From Armatimonadota bacterium (lineage in GTDB: Bacteria > Armatimonadota > Zipacnadia > Zipacnadales > FEN-943), in contig JANZZA010000414.1 in assembly GCA_026419655.1 (NCBI GenBank), positions 1 through 5,072 of the forward strand: a stretch of 5,072 nucleotides of DNA, in the 5' to 3' direction. Numbering within the stretch: the first letter of the stretch is position 1; each line of letters starts with the position of its first letter. The position numbers were made by a program, and so were the translations under genes. Positions 4,582 to 5,072 of this stretch are shown piece by piece. A model generated the notes under the pieces. It saw only the letters and a program-made list of their open reading frames with translations. It had not been told where the DNA came from and did no database searches.

Positions 4582-5072
4582 CTAGAATGTGAAACGCACA
4601 AAGACCTCTGTGATCCAGTAAGCATTCTCTCCCGATACAGCCAGGCCCACACCAAAATCCGTGACACGAGGCATAAGAATGTTCGCGCGGTGACCCGCGC
4701 TGTTCATGAGGCCCTGGTGACTGGCGCGGATGCTTTCCAAGGTGAGCACGGATGCCGTGGACTTGCGCATGGCGATGTTCTCCGCGATAAGGACCGGCTG
4801 AAAGCCGAAGACGTTCATGAAACGTTGCAGGGCCGTGGCACGCTCCCGCCTGGGGGAGTTGTGGCTGAAATAGCCCAGGTCACGCATTTCTTCGCTATGT
4901 CTTACCGCAACCAGCGTCACTCCCTCGTGGGGTTTGAGAAGCGACAGGCCAGCGCGGCGCCGAGCGTCATTAACAAGCCACAACAACTCGGCACCCAAAC
5001 GAGCGACCCTCTCGACAGCGCGAGCAGGGCCGCGCAAGCAACCACGCTGGAAGACCGTATACTCAGCTATGG
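4582..5072 (-). CDS. CAP/SCP-domain protein, probably 5'-partial at the window edge
   Basis: This is a CAP superfamily (SCP/PR1, CAP) domain protein. Bacterial members are usually secreted or anchored, often in the cell envelope or on spores, and mostly of unknown activity. Numbering from a TTG at 5037, the domain shows LLWLVNDARRRAGLSLL at 18-34, HSEEMRDLGYFSHNSP at 47-62, AENIA at 85-89, MNSAGHRANIL at 111-121 and FGVGLAV at 128-134, followed by YWITEVFVRF to the end. The putative cavity residues are His59, Glu86 and His116. The Trp usually found just before NSxGHR is replaced by Leu. The frame has no stop between 5037 and the right edge, and the TTG has no Shine-Dalgarno and no signal peptide after it. 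The true start, with an export signal, therefore probably lies beyond the window. TTG at 5037 (151 residues) is the alternative. It stands 131 nt before gmhA and need not belong to that operon. Confidence 0.85.
   Translation of the reverse strand, partial: IAEYTVFQRGCLRGPARAVERVARLGAELLWLVNDARRRAGLSLLKPHEGVTLVAVRHSEEMRDLGYFSHNSPRRERATALQRFMNVFGFQPVLIAENIAMRKSTASVLTLESIRASHQGLMNSAGHRANILMPRVTDFGVGLAVSGENAYWITEVFVRFTF

Noticed and set aside
1..5072. CRISPR array, insertion sequence, phage or defence genes
   Set aside because: No spaced repeats, transposase motifs or toxin/defence domains were seen. All substantial reading frames are accounted for by metabolic or CAP-domain proteins.

Overview
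The window is a GC-rich bacterial segment in which every gene I can support lies on the minus strand. Reading 5'->3' along that strand (high to low coordinates), the order is: a CAP/SCP-domain protein cut by the right edge, a GmhA-type sedoheptulose-7-phosphate isomerase, a ROK-family sugar kinase, a cupin-type (archaeal-type) glucose-6-phosphate isomerase, IMP dehydrogenase (guaB), and the first 48 codons of an amidohydrolase-like protein cut by the left edge. No rRNA, tRNA, CRISPR array, insertion sequence or phage gene was seen.

Organism: GC-rich codons, clear Shine-Dalgarno sequences (AGAGGAGG, GGGAGGG) and a cupin phosphoglucose isomerase in place of the usual bacterial PGI suggest a bacterium, perhaps a deep-branching, possibly thermophilic Bacillota or Chloroflexota lineage. 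This is an inference from gene content. The sequence does not fix the taxon.

Layout: 1-145 is the start of the amidohydrolase-like gene. 146-347 is a noncoding leader with several inverted repeats, two of which compete for the same bases. 348-1826 is guaB. 1827-1947 is a short gap containing an alternative GTG start for guaB. 1948-2778 is the cupin isomerase. 2779-2905 is a gap with a strong inverted repeat inside a possible 23-codon leader ORF, whose stop overlaps the isomerase start codon. 2906-3877 is the ROK kinase. 3884-4450 is gmhA, 6 nt upstream of the kinase and probably cotranscribed with it. 4451-4581 is a gap with a small hairpin and an 11-bp-period direct repeat. 4582 to the right edge is the CAP protein.

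How the genes fit together: the ROK kinase (sugar to sugar-6-phosphate) and the cupin isomerase (glucose-6-phosphate to fructose-6-phosphate) would be the first two steps of glucose use. GmhA draws sedoheptulose-7-phosphate from the pentose phosphate pathway towards activated heptose for surface glycans. The three form a sugar-phosphate module, followed by the housekeeping gene guaB. None of the protein families is new. The points most worth checking are the possible leader ORF and hairpin before the isomerase gene, the competing stems before the amidohydrolase-like gene, the enlarged isomerase, and the tight gmhA-ROK pairing without other heptose-pathway genes in view.
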